DNA of 28,282 nucleotides, from positions 1-28,282 of the forward strand of contig LSSL01003378.1 in NCBI GenBank assembly GCA_001953115.1, in the 5' to 3' direction. Origin of the DNA: Smittium mucronatum (taxonomy: Eukaryota > Kickxellomycota > Harpellomycetes > Harpellales > Legeriomycetaceae). The notes beneath the pieces were generated by a model. The model saw nothing but the letters and a program-made list of their open reading frames with translations. It did not search any database and was not told the origin of the DNA. A program made the position numbers and the translations under genes. Numbering within the stretch: position 1 is the stretch's first letter; the number at the start of each line of letters is the position of its first letter. This document shows, piece after piece, positions 6,474-19,300 of this stretch.

Positions 6474-9400
6474 AGCACTATCAAAGCTAATAACTTCACT
6501 AAAAGAAATGCACCAACTAAATATAAACTGGGCTTACGGGTAATTATCCCAGTCTACTAAAGGAAGAAATTAGAAAATAAACTAAAACAACTACTGGTAA
6601 AACGAAAACAAACAATGGAAAAATAATTATATTAAAAACGAATTGAAAAACTAACTACACTATAAAACTAACTTATAATATGACTATAACAATCCTTAAG
6701 CGTTCTAAGACTCGCAGAATATAAAGGGGCGTAGCTTTATTAAGAATAAAATGCGCTTCCTACCACTTTACCATCAAATAAGAAAAAAAAAGCTAATTTA
6801 GTTATGAGAACAGTTTTTTATAGATAAAAAATGCAGTTAAAAACTTATTTTAGTGAAAAGTATTCAATAATGAATAAATTATTTTCTCTTGTAAATTCTA
6901 TTTTATATTTGGACAATTTTTTAAATTTTACTCCTTTTTAATTAGAATAATTCTGAATTTTTACTTTGAAAAAATCAGGAAAAACGTCATGTAAGTATCG
7001 ATAGATACATATTCTTAATAGTTAAGGATAATAAATTCTTTCTATCTTGGAGATATATCAAAAATTTATATTTTGATCACACTCAGTATTTTTATAGGTA
7101 TAAGTGCACTAAAAAAAAGGAACCCTAATTAATTTGGGCTATACTAAAAGATTCTAGCAGATATCTATAGAATGAATTGGAGAATATATTTGGTTTAATA
7201 TTTGACTCGGAAAAATTCTCAATAATAGGAAAGATAAGAAAAAACCCCTAATATTTGAGAATACAAATGATATAAAAATCGAGTAAAAAATTCAGTATTT
7301 TGGTAAAAAAAATTAAAACTTTCGTAACCACCCAGCTTTTTAAAATATTTTGAAATATAATTTATAATCTTATAGTTATAAAAAAAAGTTATATCCAGCA
7401 TCCCATAATTGATGATTTAAAACATATTATATTATGGAAATCAGCTTTAAAACCACTAAGCTAAAAATATATCCACAGAATAAAAATAGTTTGAAATCTA
7501 AATCGTGCTAAGTAAATTTTTGTTTAGATTTCAAAAATACAAGAAATTTAATTTAGATAAGTTTAAACTCGATATATGTATATTATATCAAGTAATTTTT
7601 ATTCTTGAAATGATAATAAAAGCTATAGAAATAAAATTTAAAAATCTTAAATCGCAGGAAAAACTAGAAAAAATGTCTAGAAACCGATTTTTTGGCCTAT
7701 TAAATGAAAAATGTTGGATATTTAATGCTAATAAAAATCGTAAAAGGCCCTCTAGTACATAATAAAACGTGTATGTAAGATCAATTCTTATCAAAAACAA
7801 AAATCTATTAGTATTTAAACCAAAATCAAAAGCTAAAAGCTCGTTATTTATCCTTGCTAAATCGAACTTTCGAGAATATAAAAATAAAATTAACCATAAA
7901 ATTAATACATTTTTAAAGAAAACATCACTTAAAATCCTAAGCTATAATTAATTATTGATAAAATTAAAATTAAAGTAATTTAATATAAATACTAATTTAT
8001 TTATAATAACGAAAACATCACCAAACAATATCGTTATTACACAAAAAAAAATTATTTAGAAAACCAATATTTCTCGTAATAAAAACTATATTATGCCACT
8101 AATTTTACTCATCATAAGATAATATTATGTGAGAACTACCAAAAACGTAAAATTTCATGCAATAAAATTGTATTAAATTATAAAAACTCATATATAAAAT
8201 TACTGTAAACAAAAAGTGAGGATCTGATCTATAATGAAAATTTTAAACATTTATTAAAACTAGGGTGGCTTATGGGAATTTTAAGAGTAGATATTCTGAA
8301 ATTACCCAACTTTTTAATTTTTAAAATTTAGAATTATAAATTTAATATTTTTTTCAAAAAAAATCCGTTTAAAAAAATGAAAGATATAACAAATATAGAG
8401 ATTGAAAAGGGATATTATAAGAAACTTGGAATATTATATATACTATTAAATTCATAATATTCATTTGATCTAAAAAAAAATGAAACAAAATATATCATAC
8501 TATAATTTTTAATAAATTATAAATAGAAAAAATAGAGTCATTAGGGTAAAAACGGGTTTAAATTAGAAAAAATTAATAGAAACACAACTCTAGATTTAGG
8601 GGGGGGGGTTTCGGTCAAAAGTTATAAAAAAAATAAAGGTGGCATCCTATAAAGAAAAAACTCTGGTTTATTAAAAAAAGCCTTAAACTCAAGTCCTATA
8701 CAAAAATAAAAATCTGGATCTTCTTCCTATAAGGAATAAATATTTAATTAAAATATATAAAAATAGCTAAAATTTTTGGAAATTTTATTGAAGAACCAAT
8801 ATTATAAGTTCCAAAACTATAGTGATAAATGGATAGCTGTTTTTTAATAAATTAGAAAAAACCTACTTAAATTTATTTTGAACATTAATTATTAGAATGA
8901 ATAAATTTAATAAATAAAAAATCGAATCAATGAGTAATAATCGGAAAAAAAAATAATAAATCAATAATGATATAAAAATGACTTTTATTGAACTTAATAG
9001 TATGTGAAGATATAAGTCAAGAATTTTTAATTTGGGGTATTTTAAAAGCAAATAAAAATGTTTTGGAGGGTGGACTCATCATATACCGAGTACATAAAAA
9101 GTATATCATATAACTAAACAAGTAATTTAATTGAAGGATTTACAATTTTATTTATTCTTTAAAATAAAAAATGTGGAAGATAATATGATAAATTATACAT
9201 AAAAAAATTAATGGATAATTTTTTTTTTCATATTTTGATCTAAAAATAAAAAAAATCTTGAATTTTAGAATCTTTTTGAATTAAAATTTAAAAAATTCAT
9301 AACATAATTTCATTAAAAAAAATAAATATTGCTATATCCAGGATATTAAAAGTTTTAAGAGCTAGATATATTATGAAAAATTAAAGTAAATTAAATATTA

Positions 9401-10260
9401 TTAGTAGAAAATTGATCTAAAAAAATATTCTAAAAATCAGTCCTTTCAATAATTTTATTATCAGTTTTTTGGAGCTATGTGAAAAATACTTATAAATGAG
9501 CTTTATTTATAAAAATCCCTCCTAAATATAACAAAAAATATGAAAAAAAGTCAATAAAAAAATAGGAAAATAACTGGATCAATAAATAAATGTATTTGAT
9601 AAAAATCTATATTTAAAGTTTTTTTTATTTATTTATTAAATAATTGAAGTATAATTTTATCTAATTTATGTCTCTTTAATAGGTCAGAAATTTGGTTATA
9701 TTTTTTTATAAAAAACTCAGTAAAATAGGTAAAAAAATAATATTTTATGGGATCATGTTTAAAAAAATGATTCATGACCGATTAATTTTTTTTTTGTTAA
9801 AAATTTAATAAAAATAAAACCAGCAGAATCAAAATAAAATATCATTTTTATTAAAATGATTTCCAAAAATATTAAATACTGGGATATAATAAATGACGCG
9901 GATATAATAAAAATAATCCGAAAATGACAATATTTTTATTATTTTACTGCTGACAGAAAATATTTCCCATTAAAAAACGGAATATAATTTGTTTTTTTTT
10001 ATGAAAATTTATTTTTAAAATCCATAAAAAAGTTTCAAAAAACCGAATTAAAATTCAATTTGAAATTTTTTTTCCGTCAAACTCTTCTCCAAAACTAAGT
10101 AAACCACATAAACCTATGGTATTTTTAAATTCCTAAAGAAAAATTATTTTAAAAACACTTACTGCAAATCTAAAAAAAAATTCTAGTATTCAATATCCAT
10201 TATATTCATTAAAATTTACATAAAAAAGAAAAATCAAACTATTCGTGATAAAAACTTCAA
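6474..10260. other. AT-rich intergenic, no supported gene
   Basis: The segment just right of the GC-rich ORF (6474-6780) is intermediate in GC and holds a tRNA-like stem-loop (6735-6751) that does not complete a tRNA. Beyond that the sequence is very AT-rich. Frames at 7505-7762 and 7769-7951 begin with GTG rather than ATG and have Lys/Ile/Phe/Asn-biased composition. A G tract lies at 8599-8608. Confidence 0.5.
8599..8608. repeat. 10-bp G tract
   Basis: Ten consecutive G on the plus strand within otherwise A/T-rich DNA. Confidence 0.95.
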
Positions 10261-10970
10261 TCTAATACAGTTGGACTTTTTAACTATGAATTTTTTGACT
10301 CCTATCTATGATATTGCTCTTTACAGCTCCAAGTAGGGAATCATGGGCATTCTTATGATGTTTCATCAGCATCGATACAAAACCAAGTAAGGCTGAATTC
10401 TAGTCAAAACTTTGATGGACCACCTAAAATATTTAATATCCAAGTGATAATTAAAAAAATCCACCTGATTTTCACAAGATTCTAAGGATATTTTTTACGA
10501 TAAATATTATCAGCGGTCTCTGAACTGGAATCGACATTCTAAATCTCAAAATCTATGTTTAGGATCTGAAAATAAATATTTAAGCGTTATTTTCTATCTA
10601 AAAAGTGTCATAAAAAAAGTATTATCTTTCTTCTCTAATCTCCGGGTTATTCATATCATATTTTAATATATAGTTATTTTATAAAGTATATAATATTTCA
10701 TTAGAACTACCATAATTCCTCCTCCGTGTTCTAAAATTCTTTCTGTGCTTAAGCCTGTTTTTTTTTGTAAAGATATTTATAATGGAACAAATCAAAATTA
10801 ATAAGGATATCGGTATATCTTAGTAACCCCCTGATCATTATGGAGAGGGTGGAGACGTGTAAAATTTTCATACCAACAAATAATCCAAAATCTTGGAACT
10901 TGGATTCAATACCAAATACAATAAATTTCATAAATCTATGACCATTTACCGGTAAAATATAAGCTAACAA
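10261..10970 (-). pseudogene. Possible decayed minus-strand gene
   Basis: Two minus-strand pieces look more protein-like than their AT-rich surroundings. The first is 10749-10970, 73 codons from its start, with NGHRFMKFIVFGIESKFQDF and several hydrophobic stretches. The second is an open stretch near 10285-10402 with VSMLMKHHKNAHDSLLGAV. Between them the frame is broken. GC is slightly raised over the whole segment. No family is recognised, and the plus strand also has short open pieces here, so this is a coding-like island rather than a called gene. Confidence 0.25.
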
Positions 10971-13900
10971 CTTTTATCAAATAATTTTAAGTTTTTTTGA
11001 ATAGTCTTTCTTTAAGTATCCGGGATATTAGATGAAAGACTAAAAAAAAATATTTTTATTAGAAAAACTACAATAAAATTTCTGGGAGTATTTATAGAAA
11101 AAAATTTCTTATTTCAGTCGCAATTATTCAAGATTAGCTAAAAATTCCTTGAATTTTGCAGCTAAATAATTTATCCACTTCAGAACTAATATAAAGATAA
11201 TCTAAAGTATCCTTGAAGAGGCAGACTATCGATAAATCGCATTTCTGAAAAAAAAAATGTTACTTATAGGTTTTATTTATTTCTGATGGGCCTTTTATTG
11301 AAAATATTTATGTAATCCAGCGATAAAGCATATAATATCGTAATATTTATTCTTTAATACTCTTAATCATGAAAAATGCCACAATTTGAGATGAAAATCG
11401 TCACTGATGATCTTTTGGCATTGATTAATGTCCTCAGTTTAAGAATTTGGTGGGAATATTAGCTCTATTATACTATGTCAAAAAAAAGCTTTGTTTTAAT
11501 CAATGGAAATATTCAAAGCGTCTCCCAATGTAACATATAATTTAAGATAATATTTGGTCGCCATTTCTGAAAACCTAAACTTTTACGGGGGTGAAATATT
11601 TACATCGCTCTTAAATTCAGTAAATCCTCGAAACAAGATGGCCGATAAAAGCTAATTAATATGTATAAGGATAAATTATACGCGTTTAATTCCACTTTTG
11701 GCCCGCGTAACGCTGATATTTTTTCCTTCATTATATAAATGATGCTTATGAATTTTATAGTTGGTTACCAGGAGTAAAATAGCTTTTTTAGTTCTATATT
11801 TCCTTAAAAATGTCTGTTTTAAAGTGCTAACATTCATTTTTACCTTTTGATATGGCTTTAGTACGATAATCAAAATGCTTTTAAAAATAATTCCGGTGAA
11901 ACTTGTATAAAAATAAACATCATGTTTTACTGGTTAGGTTAAACTCTCAGTATCTCGAACCCTCTTTCTTTAATCGAAAATGTTATTTTCAGATCCAATA
12001 GCTGAAAAATAAAAGATATGGAAAATAAAGTATTTTTTTTTTGATTGAATGTATATTAAATTATTTTATTACTAAAACCATGACCTAGTTAATTAATTAT
12101 TTTATTTTTTTTATTAAACAAGTTTCAGGCACATATTCGGATAATATTCTTATTTTATACCTTTTTTAAATTGGATAATATAAAAAGTAAAACTTCAGAA
12201 ATTTATCATTCAAAAATTACCAAACATGTGGCGGAGATTTATCATTGAAAATTTTGAAATTGTGCCAAAAAATATCAAAAATCTACAATTATAAAACTTA
12301 AATCAAAAGTAGATGATCTAGATATATATATTAAATGCTTTAAAAAAACGATAATACATCAGATAAAACATTAATTCAACATTTTTTAAAACAATTTATC
12401 GGTATAGTTTCATTCTGTTCTAATTTTGGGAAATAATCCAAATTAATGGGATCAAACTAAAGAAAATTACTGATTACTCATTTTTATTATAGAAGTGATT
12501 GAGTTCCCCAATTTCAAAAAAATATGAATTATGGGATAAAAGAGTTTTTTTATTTTCTATAATGCACTAAATTTATTCATTTTAGCATCAATAGAAAAAA
12601 ATTGGATGTTATTCGGATATAGAATCCATATTAGATAATAAATTCACATATCAGATACTTTTTAAAAAATTATTAGAATAATTTTATAAGTAATATGTGG
12701 CATCAGCCTCTTTTATTTCGCAATAATCTATAAATTATAAATTATAAATTATTTTTAAATTTTTTATAACACTAATTAATTAATTACAAGATATTTCTGC
12801 TTATAGTTTTTAAGTCTAAATTGTTTAATATTAGCTATACTAAGCCAAAAAAAAAAATCAAAGCTGAATTTTGGGTCTATCGGTGCAACATTGGACATTA
12901 ATTTTAGTTTGACTTGAAATATTTTTGCTCTCATTTTAGCAGAAAATTTTCACTCTCGATACTTATTATTGACGTTTTTTTTTCTTTTTTCGAATGGGTT
13001 GACTTAACTGATATCAAATTTGAATTAGATTAATATATATTTCTCATCGGTTATAATTTTATAGTTAAATAGATTTTTTTAGTGAAAAATAATATACGAT
13101 ATATTTATAGAAGAAAGATAATAGTTAAAACCCACCATTTTTCATGATAATTTCAAAAATATGGTGAAAATAAAGCTGATTTTTGATTTAAAATTTATGG
13201 GAGGTATATTTATTTGTTATAAAAATGCCTTCTATGTTATTATTACAAGATATTTATGCTATCTATTTTCGGTTTATTAAAATAGAATCTATCTAAAAGC
13301 AGAAAATTTTCTGTTTTTTGATGAAATTACCGAAAAATTTACAATTATTCCTGTCTTTTTAAATTTACATATATTAATAAATTTTATTAATTTTATGCTA
13401 CAGATTAAATTAAATAAATAAAATCCTACTTTATTCGGTTTAATTTATATTTTTTTATAAAAAGTAATGTAATATTTTGTACCTGGATTCAGAATTTTAT
13501 TATTTTATTTAAAAAACAATTGTTATTTACGATAGAGAGAGGAGGGGAGGGGGTAAATATTAATTAAAGTATAAGAATTAAACAAATAAATATTTAATAA
13601 AATAAATATTTAATAATCTCAAGAGATAATTATGAGGGAAAATAATAGTTAAATGGTAAATATATATTTTATTGATATCTACTGGCGTTATTTATTCAAA
13701 TATTGGAACGTAAAAATTAATGGTAATAAAAATAAATTTGTTTGCGATTCTTGCTACTGAGAGTTTATGCGAATAAAAAAACTTTGCAACCTATAGAGCT
13801 TTTATATTCAAATACAAGGGAATATTTTTAATTATAATGAAGAAGTAATCTATATTTTTTTAGAAATGCACTTTGGAAACAATAAAATTATTTTTATATT

Positions 13901-14830
13901 ATTATTTTTAATTTAATTTAAACCGTATTCATAATTTCACCCTTTTTATAATATTTTTTGTCTTTTTATTGATTTAGTCCAAAATTTTCCCAAAACTCGA
14001 CCATTTAAGTATAAACTGTCATTGAGGGACGGCTAAGTTTAAAAAATCTATACTTGGGAATTTTATTCGATCTATGCAGAATAAATAAGTTTAATAGTAT
14101 AAATTTATATTTTTAAAAATAATAATTGAAAAGCTTTATGTTGCATTTAATTGTTATTTAAAGCTCATAATTTATCTTCAAATCATTATTAATTTAGCTA
14201 AAATTGAAATTTTGCTTGAAAAAAAAGATTAATTTAAACCCTTTATTTAATAGTCATTTTTAAAATATTTATTAAAAGCTTAAATCACTAAAATTAAACA
14301 TTGAATATCCCAATGATATGATAACATGGTTTATTTAATGTTAAATTATTTTTTTTTCTTATAAGATACTAAGGATTTTTCGGAGAGGTATTGCAGCCAA
14401 AAATACACTGTGTATCTACATCTAAATCATATTCAAAAATAAATCTCGATAATAAAATTATTCAATATGCAAAAAATTGACTTCAAGATATCAAAAAAAA
14501 ATTAAATGTGACGAATATTTGTGAATTAGACTAGTTTATTAAAATATGAATATATAATAACAATAACAATAACAATAATGTGGAACTATCAAATGGAAAA
14601 TCCCTCAAATATAGACTTTATAAGATGGTTTTATATCTATTTAAAGATATTTTTGCTTTTAAAATTTAAAAATCAAAATTTTCAATATAATAACTATTTT
14701 TTTAAAATCAACTTAATTTTATTTGATTTATTATAAGAAGGGAAAAAAAATTCATTTGTACACTTTATTCTTTAACATTTCTTGAAAAAAATTCATGCTC
14801 TACACAATTATAGTAATAAAATTATCCCTA
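10971..14830. other. AT-rich intergenic with isolated coding-like scraps
   Basis: The best scraps are a minus-strand 65-codon frame at 11676-11873 (ending NISVTRAKSGIKRV) and a 23-codon plus-strand piece near 11391 (MKIVTDDLLALINVLSLRIW). Neither has a recognisable family. A purine tract near 13533-13552 and short (AATAAC)n near 14558-14576 are simple-sequence features. Nothing else is supported. Confidence 0.35.
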
Positions 14831-15172
14831 TTCTGTCTCGAATTGAGAATTTTCGTTTTCAATCTGATCTTTAATTTCTTCTTTTTTATCTTTCTTGGCT
14901 TCTAACTTTTAGTTTATTTTATCGTGTTTTAGGTACAAATTTTCACACATAGAGGATTCAATAAAGCATCAGTTATGAAAAGTAAGAAAATAGTAAGATT
15001 TAAAGTCCTTAGAAACCAATTTTTTAGTTTGATCACGAATTTCAGAGGGGCTATAAATATAAAAAAATCGATTTTTTGTTCCATTTATAGCATTGATATA
15101 TTTTTGGAAACACTTTTTGATATCCAAAATAAGATCTTTGATATTAATTATCAATTTTTAATAATTATTTGA
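14831..15172. other. Coding-like island, both strands, unresolved
   Basis: On the minus strand about 14835-14915 reads KLEAKKDKKEEIKDQIENEN, a charged coiled-coil-like piece ending at a TAG. Just to its right both strands carry about 60-codon frames (plus 14975-15172 from an ATG, minus 14969-15154 from TTG). At most one can be real, and neither is identified. Possibly a decayed minus-strand gene. Confidence 0.2.
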
Positions 15173-16513
15173 GATAGCTTTCTTGAGAGCATCTCTAAAT
15201 AAAACCATGCTTTTTATGGATTGAAATAGGACTGAAATATAAAAAAAATAATTCAAAAACGACCATATGCCACACTTTTTTCTTGCTATTATATTAACAA
15301 AACCAGTGAATTTTTTTCTTTAAGGAAAATATTAGATCGAAAAACACACAATTGAACAAAAGAGGTTGAAATGAGAAGAAGCTTCTAAAAATACAATTTT
15401 TTTCTTTATTGGAATTTAATTTATTTTAAACAATTTCCTTTATAAATTGGATACAAATTTTGAATCATGATCATTATAATACATAAATGAACAAAAATTT
15501 AGAATCATATTAAAATTTCTTCTTTCTTTTAAATATTTGTGAAACTCTGGTTATATATTTTTGATTCTTTGTAAAAAAAACCTTGTGACTACAGGGCCTT
15601 TTATAAAGCTACAATAACCCTTATTATTGATAATTATATCACATTAATACTATTTAAAGGCTTTCATAAAAATTTTGAAACTTTTATTCTGGTAATCTTT
15701 TTTGAATTTTTAAAATTAAAAAATTCTGATTAAAGCTCTGTTTATTTATAGATTGTTTCGGAATCAGAAATTGTTAGATAATTTCATTTTTTTTTCTTCA
15801 GTGACCAATATCAGACGAATTTCAGATAATTTTTTCATATCTTGAAAATTTTAGAGAAAATAGTATAAACTGCGCCCAGAGTTAACATAAATCTTCAATT
15901 TTTGTCTATATTTTGCATTTGAATTTCCATTTTTAGTTTTTCCAAGCGATATACTCGATTTTCTGTGAATAAAAATTTTGAATTTTTTATATAGCATTTT
16001 TTTTGCTTATTCTAGCTTTTCTTTTTGAGATATTTGGAAAAATTTTTTCACGTTTTCCAAAAATTATGATTAATTGATTATTTAATCAATATTATGATTT
16101 CAAGCTGAAAATCACTCTTTCAAAAATTTCGACCGCTTTCATGTGTTTTGTGTTTGAAAATTTAAATCAAAAACTCCGAGTTTATTCCTCCATTAAACTA
16201 GATCTAGTAACTATAAAATTGAATTTTTTACAAAAGTTTTTCTTACAGACTTTGATGCATTTTAAAGAAGTTTTTTATGCTAAAATTTATCTAATATGGA
16301 AATATTGAAGAGATGTTTATATAAGTTTGTTAGATTTTCATTTGGATATGATCTAGCCAAACCGTCTAATTTTTTTTTACAGAATCACTTTTTTTTGATA
16401 GTGGCAAAATTTCGAAAGCAAAATCTTCAGAACTCTTATTCAGTCGGTTTTTATAATTTATAATTTTAAGTTTTTTATATCTTAAGTCCAATTATTTTGG
16501 AATGCAGTAGAAC

Positions 16514-16524
16514 GGGGGGGGGGG
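16514..16524. repeat. 11-bp G tract
   Basis: Eleven consecutive G on the plus strand between AT-rich flanks. Confidence 0.95.
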
Positions 16525-17243
16525 TTTAAAAAAATACATCATGTTTGAACCTCTAAATCATAATTTTTAGGATTGGATTTATGAAAAAATATTATGATTT
16601 TAATAGTATATCCTCGAATTATAATTTAACAACATATAATTGGATCGGATAAAATGACACTTTGGGATAAAAATAAAAAAAATCAGTCTAATATTTAATT
16701 TATTCATAATGGGGAATAATAATTTACTTAAAGTTTCTTTTTAGTCAAATTATATCTCAGTTTGTGAATTTTAAATCATATAAGGCAAAAAAAAATAATT
16801 TAAACACGATAGGGAAAATAAATAAAGAGTATTTTTAATTTTATTTTAATTTAACTAGCAAGTCTTTAATTCCAAAAAATAATTTCATAGCTGAAAATAG
16901 ATAATTATAACGATTTTATTTTATTTATAATATGAAATAAATAACAAAAGCTCTTTGGAATGTAGATTTTTTGATAAAAAATGTATAGGATAATATCGAA
17001 TATACTTTAAAAACCTACTCTTTAAATTAGAGAAAAAAATTCCGATTTTATTTCAATGAAATCCACCCTCTTGATGGGGATCAAAATGTAATAATTTTTA
17101 GAGAGGGGGTTATATTCACCCGAACAACGGCCTATATAATATTTCTTAGCTTAATTATCCAATATAACTTATATTTTGACATATATTTGAAGCGTTTTTT
17201 CAACGTTTTTTTGTTTATTTTCATTTAAATTTACCAATTTGCC

Positions 17244-17267
17244 TTTTTTTTTTTTTAAAAAAAAAAA
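17244..17267. repeat. T13-A11 palindromic tract
   Basis: Thirteen T followed directly by eleven A, able to fold on itself. It is the longest homopolymer pair in the window. Confidence 0.9.
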
Positions 17268-18730
17268 TTGTGGCATAAATCAATTTTCGGATTTATAAAG
17301 CCCAATTTAATTCGGGAATCTTGATTGTGTTTCCTTTAATCAAATTTTGTTACATTTTACAATTTAAATTTTATATAGATTGAAAATCTATCGACAAAGA
17401 ATTTTGTGAGAATAAATGATAATTATCATTAGAAAAACTGTATTTATTTATGTTTTTTATAAAGCACCCGAATACGAAATTTGTTGAAAAAAACACCGAT
17501 TTAATGTTTTGATTATAATTGAGAGTGATTTTTGCTTAGATAATATATCTTTCAAAATAAAATGATCTTGTAGTTTATAATAGTCGAATTAAGTGGAGAT
17601 AAGGGTATACAAATATATAGTTTTCATATCAACATGAAAATTAATTAATTCCTTTTTTGAGAGGAGATCAATTATTGGTGAGATCCATAGAAAAAATATG
17701 ATATTTTTCCCCATAAATACTCATATGTCGATGTAACAAACGAATAAGATTGGTTAGTAAGGATAATTTATTCCGTGATTTATGTTAAATTTAATCCTTT
17801 TTACATTACCGATTATTATTATTTTCTATAATTTCTATCTCAAAAAAATTAAAACCATCAAACTCTGCAAAAAAAAAATTACTATTGCAATAGAAATAGG
17901 AAACTTTATAATATAACCGCCTGGTATATCAAAAAACTTTCTACTATAATTGAAATCTGCAGATATGGGTAGCAAAAAGGCATTTAATATCTAAATAACA
18001 TGGATAAAAGGAATAATATCGCTCGTAGAATTTTAAGGATAAACATTTAATCTTATGAGCATTATTATTGAGCTTTTTTAAAATTAAAGAATAAAATAAA
18101 GTCTAAATTTTTAAAACTCATTCCTGATTTTGGGTAAAAAAAACTAGTAGTAGCCAATTTATATATAAACCAATTGATGATAACGACAATCAATTCTATG
18201 TAATCTTTAGCTAATGAATACTTTTTCTTTTGTCAATGGGTTTCTACGTTTTTATTTTCCAAATATGGAAGCACGCTGATTCGTTTTGACTATTTTGGTA
18301 CTTGTTTATAAATTTGACCATATTTACGAAACCTCCTCATAAGTAAATATGTGTTGACGTTTTTCCCATTTATCGTAAATGTTGTAATATTATTGATTAG
18401 TCAGAAAAAATAAGAAACACAGACTATTTTCAGCTTCATAATTATCCAATATATTTCTTCAATCAGCAAAATAAGGTAATTAAAAAAGTTCAGGAATTTC
18501 GTTCAGAGAAAACATATTTAATTTATAAAGTAGATTAAAGATTAATCAAAGCATATGGACAGAATTTTAAAGGTTATTGGTTTGCCTGTGTTAATCTGAA
18601 AAGCGTTTTAATTTTAAATCTTTTAGGGCTAACATTGAAAAGATGGCACTTGATTATTGAGTATATCAAATTAGTTATATATGCACATTTATAATTGATT
18701 TAATTTGATATGTTATCGAGTAGAAAATAA

Positions 18731-18990
18731 TATATTTTACAATTAGGAGCTAAGTTTCTTTTTGGGATAATAAAAGGCCAAAGGGAACAAGGTATTAAAT
18801 TTTTAGCCATAGATCAAGAAGTTTAAGCGTAGTACAATGATGACGATGTAGCCGAGTAAATTTCCATGTTGCAAATATTAATTGATAAGCTGTATTTAGG
18901 TCATTCGTAAAGGAATGAAGATTACTGGGATTTCATTCGGAAATCAAAGGTATACCAATAGAAAGTTCCAAAAATTGTGCTTTGGAACCA
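18731..18990 (+). pseudogene. Possible LINE reverse-transcriptase remnant (motif A region)
   Basis: 18731-18826 is open for 31 codons and reads LGAKFLFGIIKGQREQGIKF then LAIDQEV before a TAA. After a one-base shift a following frame reads YNDDDVAE, stop, ISMLQILIDKLYLGHS. The order recalls palm motif A of non-LTR retrotransposon reverse transcriptases, where a hydrophobic strand leads into D-x-E-K-A-F/Y-D-x-V followed by a leucine-rich helix. Here the block is interrupted by a frameshift and two stops. The identification rests on one motif read by eye and is tentative. A matching C-terminal scrap on the same strand lies at 21144-21320, beyond MAPEG gene 1. Confidence 0.35.
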
Positions 18991-19061
18991 AAAAACAGTA
19001 TGGTGCTTTTATATAGGTTTGTGGGTGTTCATAACTAGGTGACTATGTGATATTCAGTATC

Positions 19062-19196
19062 ATGTATTCTATTGGATACGATAATATGATCGAAATATGT
19101 GGAATATTTTCATTAGTTTTTTTTAGTGGTAATTGGCTAGCTTTGTCTACGGTTAATGGAAACGTGGGCATAGTTTTCTTACAAAAAGTTATATAA
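19062..19196 (+). CDS. Very small ORF upstream of MAPEG gene 1, doubtful
   Basis: 44 codons from ATG to TAA, with a hydrophobic stretch (GIFSLVFFSGNWLALSTV). The NWLALSTV piece is faintly like the WNLLAVTA start of the first membrane helix of the MAPEG proteins downstream, so it could be a scrap of a fourth copy, but this is a weak match that may be chance. An overlapping minus-strand frame exists. Confidence 0.15.
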   Translation: MYSIGYDNMIEICGIFSLVFFSGNWLALSTVNGNVGIVFLQKVI

Positions 19197-19300
19197 AGGA
19201 AACTTTTGTATGATGCCCGTGCCAAGAAATAGAACTTATATTTATATTAGAGCCAAAAGGATATATTTTTATTTTAAGGTAAAATTAAAAGGTTTTAAAA

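Larger units (their letters stand above)
15173..18730. other. AT-rich intergenic, no supported gene
   Basis: Very AT-rich. It holds a G11 tract (16514-16524) and a T13-A11 palindromic tract (17244-17267). No ORF of convincing composition and no RNA gene is seen. Confidence 0.5.

Noticed and set aside
6735..6751. tRNA-Lys-like anticodon arm (minus strand, CTT in a 7-base loop with a 5-bp stem)
   Set aside because: The D-stem does not pair, no T-arm with a TTC loop follows, and no acceptor stem can be formed. Possibly a tRNA scrap, not a gene.
7505..7951. Two adjacent plus-strand frames of 85 and 60 codons
   Set aside because: Both start with GTG. They are Lys/Ile/Phe/Asn-dominated as expected by chance in AT-rich DNA, and an antisense frame overlaps.
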